Assembly (NCBI GenBank): GCA_947624465.1
Contig: CANQKJ010000004.1
Coordinates: 1-29,928, forward strand
Direction: 5' to 3'
DNA: 29,928 nucleotides
Origin: an uncultured Oscillospiraceae bacterium
GTDB taxonomy: Bacteria > Bacillota > Clostridia > Oscillospirales > Oscillospiraceae
Below the pieces are notes generated by a model. The model was not told the DNA's origin. It worked only from the letters and a program-made list of their open reading frames with translations, and made no database searches. Position numbers and translations under genes: made by a program. Shown piece after piece: positions 17,047 to 23,450 of the stretch (the stretch's first letter is position 1; the number at the start of each line of letters is the position of its first letter).

Positions 17047-17416
17047 CATATTTTAAGGAGTTTCCGCTCATCGGGAGCAGCCAGCGGTCTTGCCAGCCGC
17101 CGGCCAGGGAAACGGATGCCACACAAGAAGTCGATCAGCTTTTGACCCTCCCCGCTTTGAGGTTTGTGGGGACGCAGGGTGGACAACCTCGGAGGCCGCT
17201 GGCAAACGGTCTCACCTCTCACGCTCCGGCGCTGCGCCGGTCCGGCAGCGTGAGAGTTCGCATACCCCGATCCCGGCCGGAGGGATCACAGAACACCCGC
17301 GGCCCGCGCTGCAACGCGCCGGCTGAGCATAACTATAAAAACAATGAGGCTTTATCATATGAAATCTAACATCAGAAATAGGAACGCTTACATTGCCTCT
17401 GCTGGGAGGTATCACT

Positions 17417-17614
17417 TTGGAGACTAAGTATCGCTCTTTTGACGACCTGCCCCTGACCCTCCGGGTGGAGGACCTGATGCCCATCCTTGGCATCGGCAGG
17501 AACACCGCCTATGAGTTGGTGCGGTCCGGGCAAATCAGAAGCGTCCGTATCGGGCACAAAATCTGTATCCCCAAAACTGAGGTCATTCGATTTTTGACCT
17601 GCAGCAATCATTAA
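17417..17614 (+). CDS. xis: excisionase-like helix-turn-helix protein (MerR/Xis type)
   Basis: Small winged-HTH protein of 65 residues. The pattern TLRVEDLMPILGIGRNTAYELVRSG then IRSVRIGHKICIPKTEVIRFL is the HTH_17 excisionase/AlpA fold that bends att DNA to promote excision. A TTG start at 17417 is chosen because GGGAGG lies 7 nt before it; there is no ATG at a sensible place. It is followed after 99 bp by the integrase on the same strand, the usual xis-int order of Tn916-like elements. The symbol is by analogy. Confidence 0.85.
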   Translation: METKYRSFDDLPLTLRVEDLMPILGIGRNTAYELVRSGQIRSVRIGHKICIPKTEVIRFLTCSNH

Positions 17615-17632
17615 GCCAAGCTGAAAACAAAA

Positions 17633-17671
17633 GTCAGTATACCACATCGCCTGGCGGTGTGGTATACTGAC
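17633..17671. terminator. long hairpin between excisionase and integrase genes
   Basis: Seventeen-bp arms (17633-17649 with 17655-17671, one wobble pair) enclose a 5-nt loop. No U-tract follows, so it may be an attenuator, an mRNA stem or a recombinase arm site rather than a full terminator. Confidence 0.5.
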
Positions 17672-17713
17672 CTTGTAACAGCGGGCACTCTATCCTGTTG
17701 GAAAGGAGTTTAT

Positions 17714-18874
17714 ATGACAGGTAGCCTGCAAATCAAACGAGATAAGTATTATGCCGTTCTCTCCTGGTATGAGGGGGAGAAACGGAAACAAAAATGGATC
17801 GCTACCGGACTTGCGGTAAAAGGGAACAAGCGCCGGGCCGAAAATATCCTGCGGCAGGAGATCGAGAAAATGAGGCTGCTCCAGGGCCGCAACCTCACGG
17901 GAGAGGATCAGCTTTTCCTGCCATTCATGGCACAGTGGCTGGAGGAAGTAGAAGGCCATTCCATCCGCAACACCACGCTGGAGCAATACAAGGCGGTGTT
18001 TCGGAACGTGATCGAGCCCTGTCCCCTGTTCCATAACGTGACGCTAAAGGGCCTTACCCCAGGTCACATCCAGGGACTTTACAACCAAGAGATCAAGCGG
18101 GGCGTTTCGGCGGACACCGTGCGGAAGTACCACACCAACATCCATAAGTGCCTCCAGTATGCCGTTCAGTTGGATATCATCGACCGCAACCCGTCAGACC
18201 GGGTGGTGCTGCCCAAGAAACAGCGCCGGCAGAGCGGGACGGTCTATTCCGCCGAGGAGCTGCAAGAGCTGATGGAGTTCTTCCAAGGCGACGTACTGGA
18301 GACCGTCATCCGGCTGACCGCTACATACGGTCTTCGCCGCAGCGAGGTGCTGGGTCTGCGCTGGGACGCGGTGGGCTTTGAGAAGGGCACCATCTCGATC
18401 TGCCACACGGCGGTAAGCAGCAAGGAGGGCGTCATCTATGCGGACACCACGAAGACCCGGAGCAGCTGCCGGACCCTGCCGCTGACGAAGACCATGAAGG
18501 CATATCTGCAAGAAGTTCAGGCAAAGCAGCGGGAGGAAAAAGAGTTCCTCGGCGCCGCCTATGTGGACAGCGGATATGTCTGCGTGACGCCGGACGGCAA
18601 GCCGATCACCCCCAACGCCATGTCTATGCACTTCAGGCGGATGATGGCGAAGAGCGGCTTGCCTCCCCTGCGGTTCCACGACCTGCGGCACAGCGTGGCG
18701 ACCCTGCTCCACGGAGCAGGACGCGACATCCAGGACATTCAGGGCTGGCTGGGGCACAGCGACATCTCCACGACGGCCAACATCTATTCCCACTTTCTTT
18801 ATTCCGCCAAGCGGGATATGGCGGATTCCATCGAGTCCGCGCTGGCCGGAAAACGCGATTCCGCCGTTTGTTAG
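17714..18874 (+). CDS. int: tyrosine site-specific integrase
   Basis: Phage/ICE-type recombinase of 386 residues that integrates and excises a mobile element at an att site. An N-terminal AP2-like arm-binding segment (GSLQIKRDKYYAVLSWYEGEKRKQKW) is followed by a SAM-like core-binding domain (about 65-165) and the catalytic domain. Catalytic residues visible are the Arg in YGLRRSEVLGLRW, the HxxR of FHDLRHSVATLLH, the His of GWLGHSDISTTANIY and, just after it, the nucleophile Tyr in that segment. The ATG at 17714 follows AAAGGAG. It ends 90 bp before a tRNA-Val 3' fragment, the expected place for an att site. It seems intact, but no relaxase or conjugation genes are in the window, so the element is either very small or reduced. 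Confidence 0.94.
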   Translation: MTGSLQIKRDKYYAVLSWYEGEKRKQKWIATGLAVKGNKRRAENILRQEIEKMRLLQGRNLTGEDQLFLPFMAQWLEEVEGHSIRNTTLEQYKAVFRNVIEPCPLFHNVTLKGLTPGHIQGLYNQEIKRGVSADTVRKYHTNIHKCLQYAVQLDIIDRNPSDRVVLPKKQRRQSGTVYSAEELQELMEFFQGDVLETVIRLTATYGLRRSEVLGLRWDAVGFEKGTISICHTAVSSKEGVIYADTTKTRSSCRTLPLTKTMKAYLQEVQAKQREEKEFLGAAYVDSGYVCVTPDGKPITPNAMSMHFRRMMAKSGLPPLRFHDLRHSVATLLHGAGRDIQDIQGWLGHSDISTTANIYSHFLYSAKRDMADSIESALAGKRDSAVC

Positions 18875-18922
18875 AAATCCGTTAGACATTTTAGAAAATC
18901 AGAGCAAAAAGTTTTCCAAACC

Positions 18923-18960
18923 AAAAAATTCCGCCTGGAACCTCATGGTTCCAGGCGGAA
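18923..18960 (-). terminator. Rho-independent terminator of the truncated tRNA gene
   Basis: A perfect 14-bp stem (18929-18942 with 18947-18960) has a 4-nt loop and, read on the minus strand, is followed by TTTTTT. It lies directly after the CCA end of the tRNA fragment, so it reads as that tRNA's natural terminator. It also lies just past the integrase stop. Confidence 0.85.
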
Positions 18961-18963
18961 AAG

Positions 18964-19009
18964 TGGTGGAGACTACAGAACTCGAATCTGTGACCTCTTG
19001 CGTGTGAAG
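18964..19009 (-). tRNA. tRNA-Val(CAC) 3' fragment, probable att core
   Basis: On the minus strand the sequence gives the anticodon loop TTCACAC (anticodon CAC), the 3' anticodon arm GCAAG, variable AGGTC, the T arm ACAGA-TTCGAGT-TCTGT, the acceptor strand AGTCTCC, discriminator A and an encoded CCA. The matching 5' half (acceptor GGAGACT, D arm, 5' anticodon arm CTTGC) is absent: homology stops at about 19009, where TGACC replaces CTTGC. It is therefore not a functional tRNA. Tyrosine integrases often cross over in this 3' half, and the integrase gene ends 90 bp away. The partner att copy is not visible in the window. Confidence 0.75.
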
Positions 19010-19139
19010 GTCAAATGGGATGAAAAATCTGTGATTTCCCCTCCATTCTGGCCTATTCGCTCCAGAAAATGAACCAGATCGGAACTGCCTTGTCCACTGC
19101 GTCCACCCGCTCATTTTCTGTTCTGGGTCAGGTTCTGGG

Positions 19140-19436
19140 TCAAACCGCCTCACCCAGAGGATCGTCCACCACTGGACAGGAGTCATACAACTCACAGGGA
19201 TCCAAATCGATGCAGGTGCAGGGATCTCTGTTGCCGTCCACGTCCCAGGCCACTGTGTCGTTGAGTACAGTCAGCCGGGAGCGGAAAAAGTTCTCGTCCC
19301 GAAGGGGTATGAACACGCCGCCCCTTTCGAGCAGCGGGGAGGCATCAAACAGGCGGACCGTACCATCGTGGAAATACGCATAGACAGTATGGTTTTCGCC
19401 CGCTACCGCTTGAAGTACTTTCGGGATCATATCCAT
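19140..19436 (-). CDS. DUF2442 family protein
   Basis: Small protein of 98 residues. The pattern VYAYFHDGTVRLFDASPLLERGGVFIPLRDENFFRSRLTVLNDTVAWD is that of DUF2442, in which a beta-rich domain ends in an Asp/Cys-containing tail. The ATG at 19436 is preferred over an in-frame TTG 18 bp upstream because AAAGGA lies 7 nt before it. It follows a HicB-like gene on the same strand after 185 bp. DUF2442 genes are frequently found beside small partner genes and are suspected toxin-antitoxin components, but the biochemical role is unknown. An extended -10, TGG-TATACT, occurs at 19471-19476 on the minus strand, so it may have its own promoter. Confidence 0.75.
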   Translation of the reverse strand: MDMIPKVLQAVAGENHTVYAYFHDGTVRLFDASPLLERGGVFIPLRDENFFRSRLTVLNDTVAWDVDGNRDPCTCIDLDPCELYDSCPVVDDPLGEAV

Positions 19437-19621
19437 AAGGGCATCCTTTCTCAAACCAGTGAGCTATTACAGTATACCATAGTTCAGAGTGGAATAAAAG
19501 AGAAAATTTCAATTGGCCCCCCTCTCAAATTTAGCCCAGCCCCCTGTCACAATTGGGAGGGAAACAAGACGAACTGAAGAATAAAACACCCCGGAGAGTC
19601 CAACCGCTGGTTCCTGACGGG

Positions 19622-20110
19622 TCACTTCTGCTCTGGCCCGCTGAGAAATAGGACATACTCATCCCGAATTTGGATCGCAAGCTGTCGGCCTGCGTTAAGC
19701 GCATCAAGCTGTTCTTTTGTGAGGGCCAATACCTGACTGCCCCATAGTTCACCATATTCTTTCCTCGCCGCCTCGCCCGGTTCAAGGACAGTAACCGGGT
19801 CTTTTTCATACAAGGCTTCCATCTCTTTTGAGCGGCACTTTTTGAAACCCACCCAAGATTTCTTCTGAGTTTGAGGTGCCGGTCCGTCATAGGACTCGTC
19901 AGAAGTCCGCTTGGATTCCTTGTCCTCTGACGCGCAAAGGGCAAGATAGTCATCTACCGCACGGTGGAAATCCTCCACCAGTTCCTTCGCGTCCGTGCCC
20001 TGATAAGAAATCAGCCCGCGGATCCCTATCACCTTACCAAAAAACACGCCGTCGGCCTCGGGAAACTCCACGCTGCCCAGGTAGCCCTTATATTCCATCG
20101 TATTGTTCAC
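19622..20110 (-). CDS. HicB-like antitoxin-type protein
   Basis: Protein of 162 residues. The N-terminal MEYKGYLGSVEFPEADGVFFGKVIGI then DAKELVEDFHRAVDDYLALCA is the HicB RNase-H-like fold normally paired with the HicA mRNA interferase. The C-terminal half (about 70-162) is charged and helical, with no clear DNA-binding domain I can name. A GTG start at 20110 is chosen because GGAGGG lies 6 nt upstream; an ATG 12 bp further in is the alternative. No HicA-like gene (small, with a GSH-type double-stranded RNA-binding fold) is adjacent; the next gene is DUF2442. It may be an orphan antitoxin or part of a HicB/DUF2442 pair. Confidence 0.75.
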   Translation of the reverse strand: MNNTMEYKGYLGSVEFPEADGVFFGKVIGIRGLISYQGTDAKELVEDFHRAVDDYLALCASEDKESKRTSDESYDGPAPQTQKKSWVGFKKCRSKEMEALYEKDPVTVLEPGEAARKEYGELWGSQVLALTKEQLDALNAGRQLAIQIRDEYVLFLSGPEQK

Positions 20111-20128
20111 AGCAATCCCTCCATGTGT

Positions 20129-20157
20129 CGTATACCATACTCCACAGTAAATTGCAA
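20129..20157 (-). promoter_or_regulatory. promoter of the HicB-like gene
   Basis: On the minus strand, TTGCAA (20152-20157), a 17-bp spacer and TATACG (20129-20134) with an extended TGG. The predicted start leaves a leader of only about 10 nt before the GTG. Confidence 0.6.
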
Positions 20158-20228
20158 CTTTTCCAGCCGCAATTCCCAGTTCAAAGTTCCACTGCAATAT
20201 CGGAGACGGTTTGGTCATCATATTACCG

Positions 20229-20257
20229 TTGACATTATCTCGGCCAACCGTTATAAT
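20229..20257 (+). promoter_or_regulatory. consensus sigma-A promoter of the XRE/nucleotidyltransferase pair
   Basis: A perfect TTGACA (20229-20234) and perfect TATAAT (20252-20257) are separated by 17 bp. An ACCGTT direct repeat overlaps the -35 box (20225-20230) and abuts the -10 box (20247-20252), a plausible operator for the XRE protein's own repression. Confidence 0.85.
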
Positions 20258-20280
20258 AATATAGAAGGCAGGTGTCTGCG

Positions 20281-20850
20281 ATGACTGTCAATCAACTCAT
20301 TGAGCAAAAGAATATGACCAAATACCGGCTGTCCAAGGAGAGCCGCATCCCCTATACGACCATCAACGACATCTGCGCAGGCAGAGCGGAGCTGAAAAAG
20401 TGCAGCGCCGAGACGGTTTATCGGATCGCGCAGGCTTTGGACACAACGGTGGAGGCGCTCCTGGCGGACGCCTTTGAACCTCGCCCCAGTTTTGAGCTGT
20501 TCAAGAGCAGCGTCTGCCACAGACTGAAGGAACAGGGCGACGTGGGGTTCATCATCCGTATCCTGGAGAGCGGGGAAATTCGGGAGCTCTATCAGAAGAA
20601 GTGGTACCCGGAGAGCCTGTATCTCCTGGCCATGCTGGACTACGTCAGCCGCGAAAATGGGGTGCCTCTCTGCACTGAATATGATGATCTGCGCCGGTGC
20701 AGACTCACGGAGGTGCTTTATCCGTCCGGCGTGCTGGCTATGTGCGCCGCCACACGGGATGACTTGGCCATGAAGCGGTCTGTGGAAAAAGCCATCCCTG
20801 AGTTCATGCGCTTCAACATTGTGGAGAGCGAGGTGCGGGATGTCATCTGA
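20281..20850 (+). CDS. XRE-type antitoxin-like regulator
   Basis: Protein of 189 residues. The N-terminal 70 residues are a Cro/C1-type HTH (LIEQKNMTKYRLSKESRIPYTTINDIC, then AETVYRIAQALDTTVEALL). The remaining 120 residues form an uncharacterised helical domain like those of antitoxins that precede nucleotidyltransferase toxins. The ATG at 20281 is preferred over a GTG 9 bp upstream, for which the AAGG site would be too close. Its 3' end overlaps the next gene by 11 bp, typical of co-translated toxin-antitoxin pairs. A consensus promoter with a repeated hexamer suggests autoregulation. The pairing is analogous to AbiEi/AbiEii, with a different antitoxin fold. Confidence 0.8.
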   Translation: MTVNQLIEQKNMTKYRLSKESRIPYTTINDICAGRAELKKCSAETVYRIAQALDTTVEALLADAFEPRPSFELFKSSVCHRLKEQGDVGFIIRILESGEIRELYQKKWYPESLYLLAMLDYVSRENGVPLCTEYDDLRRCRLTEVLYPSGVLAMCAATRDDLAMKRSVEKAIPEFMRFNIVESEVRDVI

Positions 20851-21565
20851 GAAAATCGTTTTTACCAAAGACAATCTGGACGCCTACCTGAAAGAGCTTG
20901 CCAAGGAGTACCGCAGGGTGAGCGGCAAATCCATGCCCGCGGAGCTGATCCTGATTGGCGGCGCCTCGGTGCTCATCAATTACGGCTTCCGGGACATGAC
21001 CACCGATGTGGACGCTTTGCTCCTGGCGGCCTCCACGATGAAAGAGGCCATCAACCATGTGGGGGACAAGTTCGGCCTCCCAACCCGCTGGCTCAATGAG
21101 GATTTCAAACGGACCGCCTCATATACGCCCAGACTGGCCGAATTCACCACCTTCTACAAGCGCTACTATGGCGTGCTGGAGGTGCGGACGGTTTCGGCCC
21201 AGCACCTAATCGCCATGAAGCTCCGCTCCGGGCGGCAGTATAAAAACGACTTGTCCGATGTCCTGGGCATCCTGGCCGAACATGAGCGAAAGGGCAGCCC
21301 CCTGACGATCGAGAACATCCGCAAGGCGGTGATCGACCTGTACGGCGCGTGGGACACGCTGCCGCCGGCCTCCGCCGCGTTTATCGAAAGCGCTATGTCG
21401 GCGGGAAATTTCAGCGCCCAGTTCGCGCAAATCGCGGCCAGTGAACAGGCCGCGAAGTCCGCCCTGATCGAATTTGAACAGGCGTACCCCGGCGTGACCA
21501 ACGCGGGCAATGTGGATGAGATACTGGCATCGTTGAAGAATAAAAATCTGGAAACCAAAGATTGA
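20840..21565 (+). CDS. DUF6036-type nucleotidyltransferase, candidate toxin
   Basis: Protein of 241 residues with a minimal nucleotidyltransferase fold. LIGGASVLINYGFRDMTTDVDAL near residues 36-58 gives the GG-x-S motif and the D-x-D metal ligands. HLIAMKLRSGRQYKNDLSDV near 122-141 contains the conserved Lys and Asp seen in AbiEii/MenT-like enzymes. Toxins of this superfamily can add nucleotides to tRNA ends or to proteins and so stop translation; the target here is unknown. The ATG at 20840 follows a GAGGTGCGGG site and overlaps the XRE gene end by 11 bp. I infer a toxin-antitoxin or abortive-infection role from gene order and family. Confidence 0.78.
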   Translation: MSSEKIVFTKDNLDAYLKELAKEYRRVSGKSMPAELILIGGASVLINYGFRDMTTDVDALLLAASTMKEAINHVGDKFGLPTRWLNEDFKRTASYTPRLAEFTTFYKRYYGVLEVRTVSAQHLIAMKLRSGRQYKNDLSDVLGILAEHERKGSPLTIENIRKAVIDLYGAWDTLPPASAAFIESAMSAGNFSAQFAQIAASEQAAKSALIEFEQAYPGVTNAGNVDEILASLKNKNLETKD

Positions 21566-21643
21566 TCCGTAACGAACTGGTGATCTGCTACATTTATCCC
21601 TTTACTCTTTCTCCCTTTTGCCAATACACTTCTGATAGACTTT

Positions 21644-21704
21644 TGACCTCCGTTTAGGTATTGTTTGGTTTGCAAAAGCGCCAAATTTACCGAAACGGAG
21701 GTCA
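21644..21704. repeat. inverted repeat TGACCTCCGTTT/AAACGGAGGTCA
   Basis: Perfect 12-bp arms (21644-21655 and 21693-21704) enclose 37 bp. The right arm contains the GGAGG ribosome site of the tiny ORF at 21709, so a folded RNA would hide that site. It may be a translation switch or a remnant of an element end. Confidence 0.6.
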
Positions 21705-21708
21705 ACTT

Positions 21709-21756
21709 ATGAAAAACAAACTGAAAAACGCCACATTCATGCTCGCTGACGGATAA
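21709..21756 (+). CDS. tiny 15-codon ORF with a good ribosome site, possible gene remnant
   Basis: MKNKLKNATFMLADG follows GGAGG with 7-nt spacing, and the GGAGG is sequestered in an inverted repeat. It may be the 5' stub of a gene lost when the AT-rich island at its right was acquired, or a leader peptide. No homology is recognised. The flanking 21566-21643 and 21757-21806 show no other feature. Confidence 0.3.
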   Translation: MKNKLKNATFMLADG

Positions 21757-21806
21757 GATATAATAAGTTACACGCCCTGCAGTAACGCAATAGGACGAGA
21801 AACTAT

Positions 21807-21858
21807 ATTGGAGTCTGGGGAACTGTGCGATAATACAGACAGTACCACAGACTCCAAT
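21807..21858 (-). repeat. inverted repeat ATTGGAGTCTG/CAGACTCCAAT, 3' of the small-protein operon
   Basis: Perfect 11-bp arms (21807-21817 and 21848-21858) enclose 30 nt. It lies downstream of the minus-strand operon and could form its 3' stem, though no T-run follows. Confidence 0.45.
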
Positions 21859-21943
21859 CTGTTGTTAGACGGTGCGGGAGATGGGACGAAAACTTCAAAT
21901 GATGAATTGCAATCAGCTTGTGTTATCTGCGATAATGCACTTT

Positions 21944-22120
21944 CTATACACTTTCCCAAAGAAAGTTCCAAAGCGATTTTACACCGAACCCGATCACAGT
22001 TGCGACAGTTGTTGCAACCGTAACAGGCGCTGCCACTGTGGTCAGGGCAAGGGTTCCAGCTTTAGTAGCAGCTCCGATGCCTACGCCAATAACCTTGCCA
22101 ACAATCTTTTCCTCATCCAT
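21944..22120 (-). CDS. 58-residue glycine/alanine-rich membrane peptide
   Basis: The product begins MDEEKIVGKVIGVGIGAA, continues through a long Ala/Thr/Val/Gly stretch (about residues 8-47) with GxGxG spacing, and ends in WNFLWESV. A single glycine-zipper-like membrane segment with an amphipathic tail is the visible layout, as in small pore formers or membrane toxins. AAGGAGG lies 7 nt before this ATG; an adjacent ATG at 22123 is also possible. That ribosome site overlaps the stop of the 43-codon gene upstream, so translation is coupled. It is third in a minus-strand operon after the 301-residue glycine-zipper protein, with which it shares composition. No family is recognised. Confidence 0.6.
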   Translation of the reverse strand: MDEEKIVGKVIGVGIGAATKAGTLALTTVAAPVTVATTVATVIGFGVKSLWNFLWESV

Positions 22121-22132
22121 CATGTATCCTCC

Positions 22133-22264
22133 TTAATCACAGATAAAAAATCTATTGATTTCCTCGATGATATTTAAAACTGTGTCAATGACATCATCGT
22201 CATCATTCTGGGTATCAGTGGTGTCGATGAAAATCGGCGGGCGAACAAAGAAGTTGTTTTTCAT
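22133..22264 (-). CDS. 43-residue acidic peptide
   Basis: MKNNFFVRPPIFIDTT is followed by an acidic run (DTQNDDDDVID) and a short amphipathic helix ending FFICD. GGAGG lies 8 nt before the ATG at 22264. It sits between the 301-residue protein (43-bp gap) and the 58-residue membrane peptide, whose ribosome site abuts its stop. Its DDVID motif also occurs near the C-terminus of the 301-residue protein. It is too small for a confident family assignment; an acidic immunity or partner peptide for its basic/hydrophobic neighbours is one guess. Confidence 0.55.
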   Translation of the reverse strand: MKNNFFVRPPIFIDTTDTQNDDDDVIDTVLNIIEEINRFFICD

Positions 22265-22307
22265 TTTGTGTTCCTCCAGTCAAACGCAAAAAAGATTAGA
22301 GTTAAAA

Positions 22308-23213
22308 TCACCAAAACAATCCAAATAAACCGGAAAGAATACTGAGAGGAGGAATACGATCAATGACATCGTCAATACCCTCTTGAATGCCATAGCCGAT
22401 AAAAGCGGGGTTTTTGCAGTGAATCGCAGTGGAAAAGCCCTCAGCAACAGGCTTAACAAATGTGGCTGCTACATCACTCGCAACAACAGCACCTCCAATG
22501 GCGGCTGCTGTGCCTGCAATCGGATTTGAGGCAGCAATAAGTCCGGCAAGACATTCACCAGCGGCAAACCCAGCCGCACCAGAAGTTGCGCCAACTGCAG
22601 CGGACTTGGCTGTTTCCTCAATGACTTCCTGACAATCATGATCCTCATCATCAGTAATGAGACTCAGAGCAGTCAGCCCAGCAGAAACGATTCCTCCGAC
22701 CTTTCCGGCATTCTTTACGCCGGACAAAAGACAATCAGGTGAGACGCTCTTACCTAAAGCTTTATTTGCAATGCGTTCCGTGTCTTTGGACGAAATACCG
22801 GTAGAGGTCATCTTCTGGACTGTGGTTCCTCTGGTTGCTGCCTTCTGGGTGTAGGCTTTTGTGGTTTCCTCTGTACCGAAAAGATTAGTGCCGCTGTATT
22901 TGTGGTTACATGTCTGCTGTAAGGTTTTTTCCACGGAGTTGGGGGTGTCTTTCAGTTGAAACCTCTGTACCACCTTCCCGCCTTGCTTGACTACTAAATC
23001 ATCTCGAATGGCCGTGGTGGAAGAAGTCAGTTCGGCATGCTTCCCTTGCAGGATATTACTTGGGTCGACATTGAGCTTGTCCCTGTACAGAAGTTCATGG
23101 ACAACTCCTTTCCCGTTTACGTTGTGGCCGACTCTATCCAGCATTTCGGCACCGATTTTTGCCTCATAGGCTTCCTGCATTCCTGCGGTGATGTTCATTT
23201 CGTTTTTTTCCAT
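22308..23213 (-). CDS. uncharacterised protein: possible nuclease-like N-terminus fused to a glycine-zipper membrane domain
   Basis: Protein of 301 residues. The N-terminal half is soluble and shows E61, then D72 (AIRDDLVV), then QLK with K88 (VVQRFQLKDT), a spacing like the E...D...(E/Q)xK core of restriction-endonuclease-like folds; this is a pattern match by eye only. Residues 165-186 and 202-260 are rich in Gly and Ala (VGATSGAAGFAAGECLAG, then GTAAAIGGAVVA), as in glycine-zipper membrane inserters. The tail has DDVID and a hydrophobic LSGLFGLFW end. The ATG at 23213 is chosen over an upstream frame start because AAGGAGG lies 8 nt before it and the upstream extension is promoter DNA. It heads an operon with two tiny genes, divergent from the HTH/kinase pair. 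A cell-killing effector is my inference. Confidence 0.6.
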   Translation of the reverse strand: MEKNEMNITAGMQEAYEAKIGAEMLDRVGHNVNGKGVVHELLYRDKLNVDPSNILQGKHAELTSSTTAIRDDLVVKQGGKVVQRFQLKDTPNSVEKTLQQTCNHKYSGTNLFGTEETTKAYTQKAATRGTTVQKMTSTGISSKDTERIANKALGKSVSPDCLLSGVKNAGKVGGIVSAGLTALSLITDDEDHDCQEVIEETAKSAAVGATSGAAGFAAGECLAGLIAASNPIAGTAAAIGGAVVASDVAATFVKPVAEGFSTAIHCKNPAFIGYGIQEGIDDVIDRIPPLSILSGLFGLFW

Positions 23214-23262
23214 TTTGTAGTCCTCCTTAATTATTGTGGAAGAGTTCTGCCTTCCGAAGTTC

Positions 23263-23297
23263 ACTATACTCTTTCGTGCTTTGACTTTGAAAAAGCT
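23263..23297 (-). promoter_or_regulatory. shared promoter-like element, copy 1
   Basis: On the minus strand, AGCTTTTTCAAA (23286-23297) is followed after 17 bp by TATAGT (23263-23268). It is the nearest promoter candidate for the glycine-zipper gene and leaves a leader of about 43 nt. Confidence 0.6.
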
Positions 23298-23339
23298 GTT
23301 TCTTCGGCTCCACTCAGTAGAACCCTGCCTCATGATCAT

Positions 23340-23375
23340 ACTGTACTCGTCTTTGCCTTTGCATTTGAAAAAGCT
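23340..23375 (-). promoter_or_regulatory. shared promoter-like element, copy 2 (tandem to copy 1)
   Basis: On the minus strand, AGCTTTTTCAAA (23364-23375) is followed after 18 bp by TACAGT (23340-23345). Copies 1 and 2 are 78 bp apart and share 16 identical bases in the box plus similar spacers (CAAAG, GAGTA), so they are a tandem duplication. Confidence 0.55.
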
Positions 23376-23393
23376 GTTTTCAACTGCCAATTG

Positions 23394-23422
23394 TTGACTA
23401 GTATCATGAAAAAAACTATAAT
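23394..23422 (+). promoter_or_regulatory. sigma-A promoter of the HTH-containing gene
   Basis: TTGACT (23394-23399) and a perfect TATAAT (23417-23422) are separated by 17 bp, 28 bp before the ATG at 23451. It is divergent from, and adjacent to, the two boxed elements. The HTH gene therefore looks constitutive while its neighbours look regulated. Confidence 0.85.
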
Positions 23423-23450
23423 GAAGTAACACTAATTTGGGGGTGCGCAT

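Noticed and set aside
16727..17122. 131-codon minus-strand frame across the candidate RNA
   Set aside because: It has no ribosome site or recognisable domain, runs through the terminator hairpin, and is of low complexity in Arg/Ser/Pro.
18964..19009. Functional tRNA-Val gene
   Set aside because: The acceptor 5' strand, D arm and 5' anticodon strand are missing.
23214..23450. N-terminal extension of the 301-residue protein by 79 codons
   Set aside because: The extension covers tandem promoter elements and the divergent promoter; the internal ATG has a perfect AAGGAGG site.
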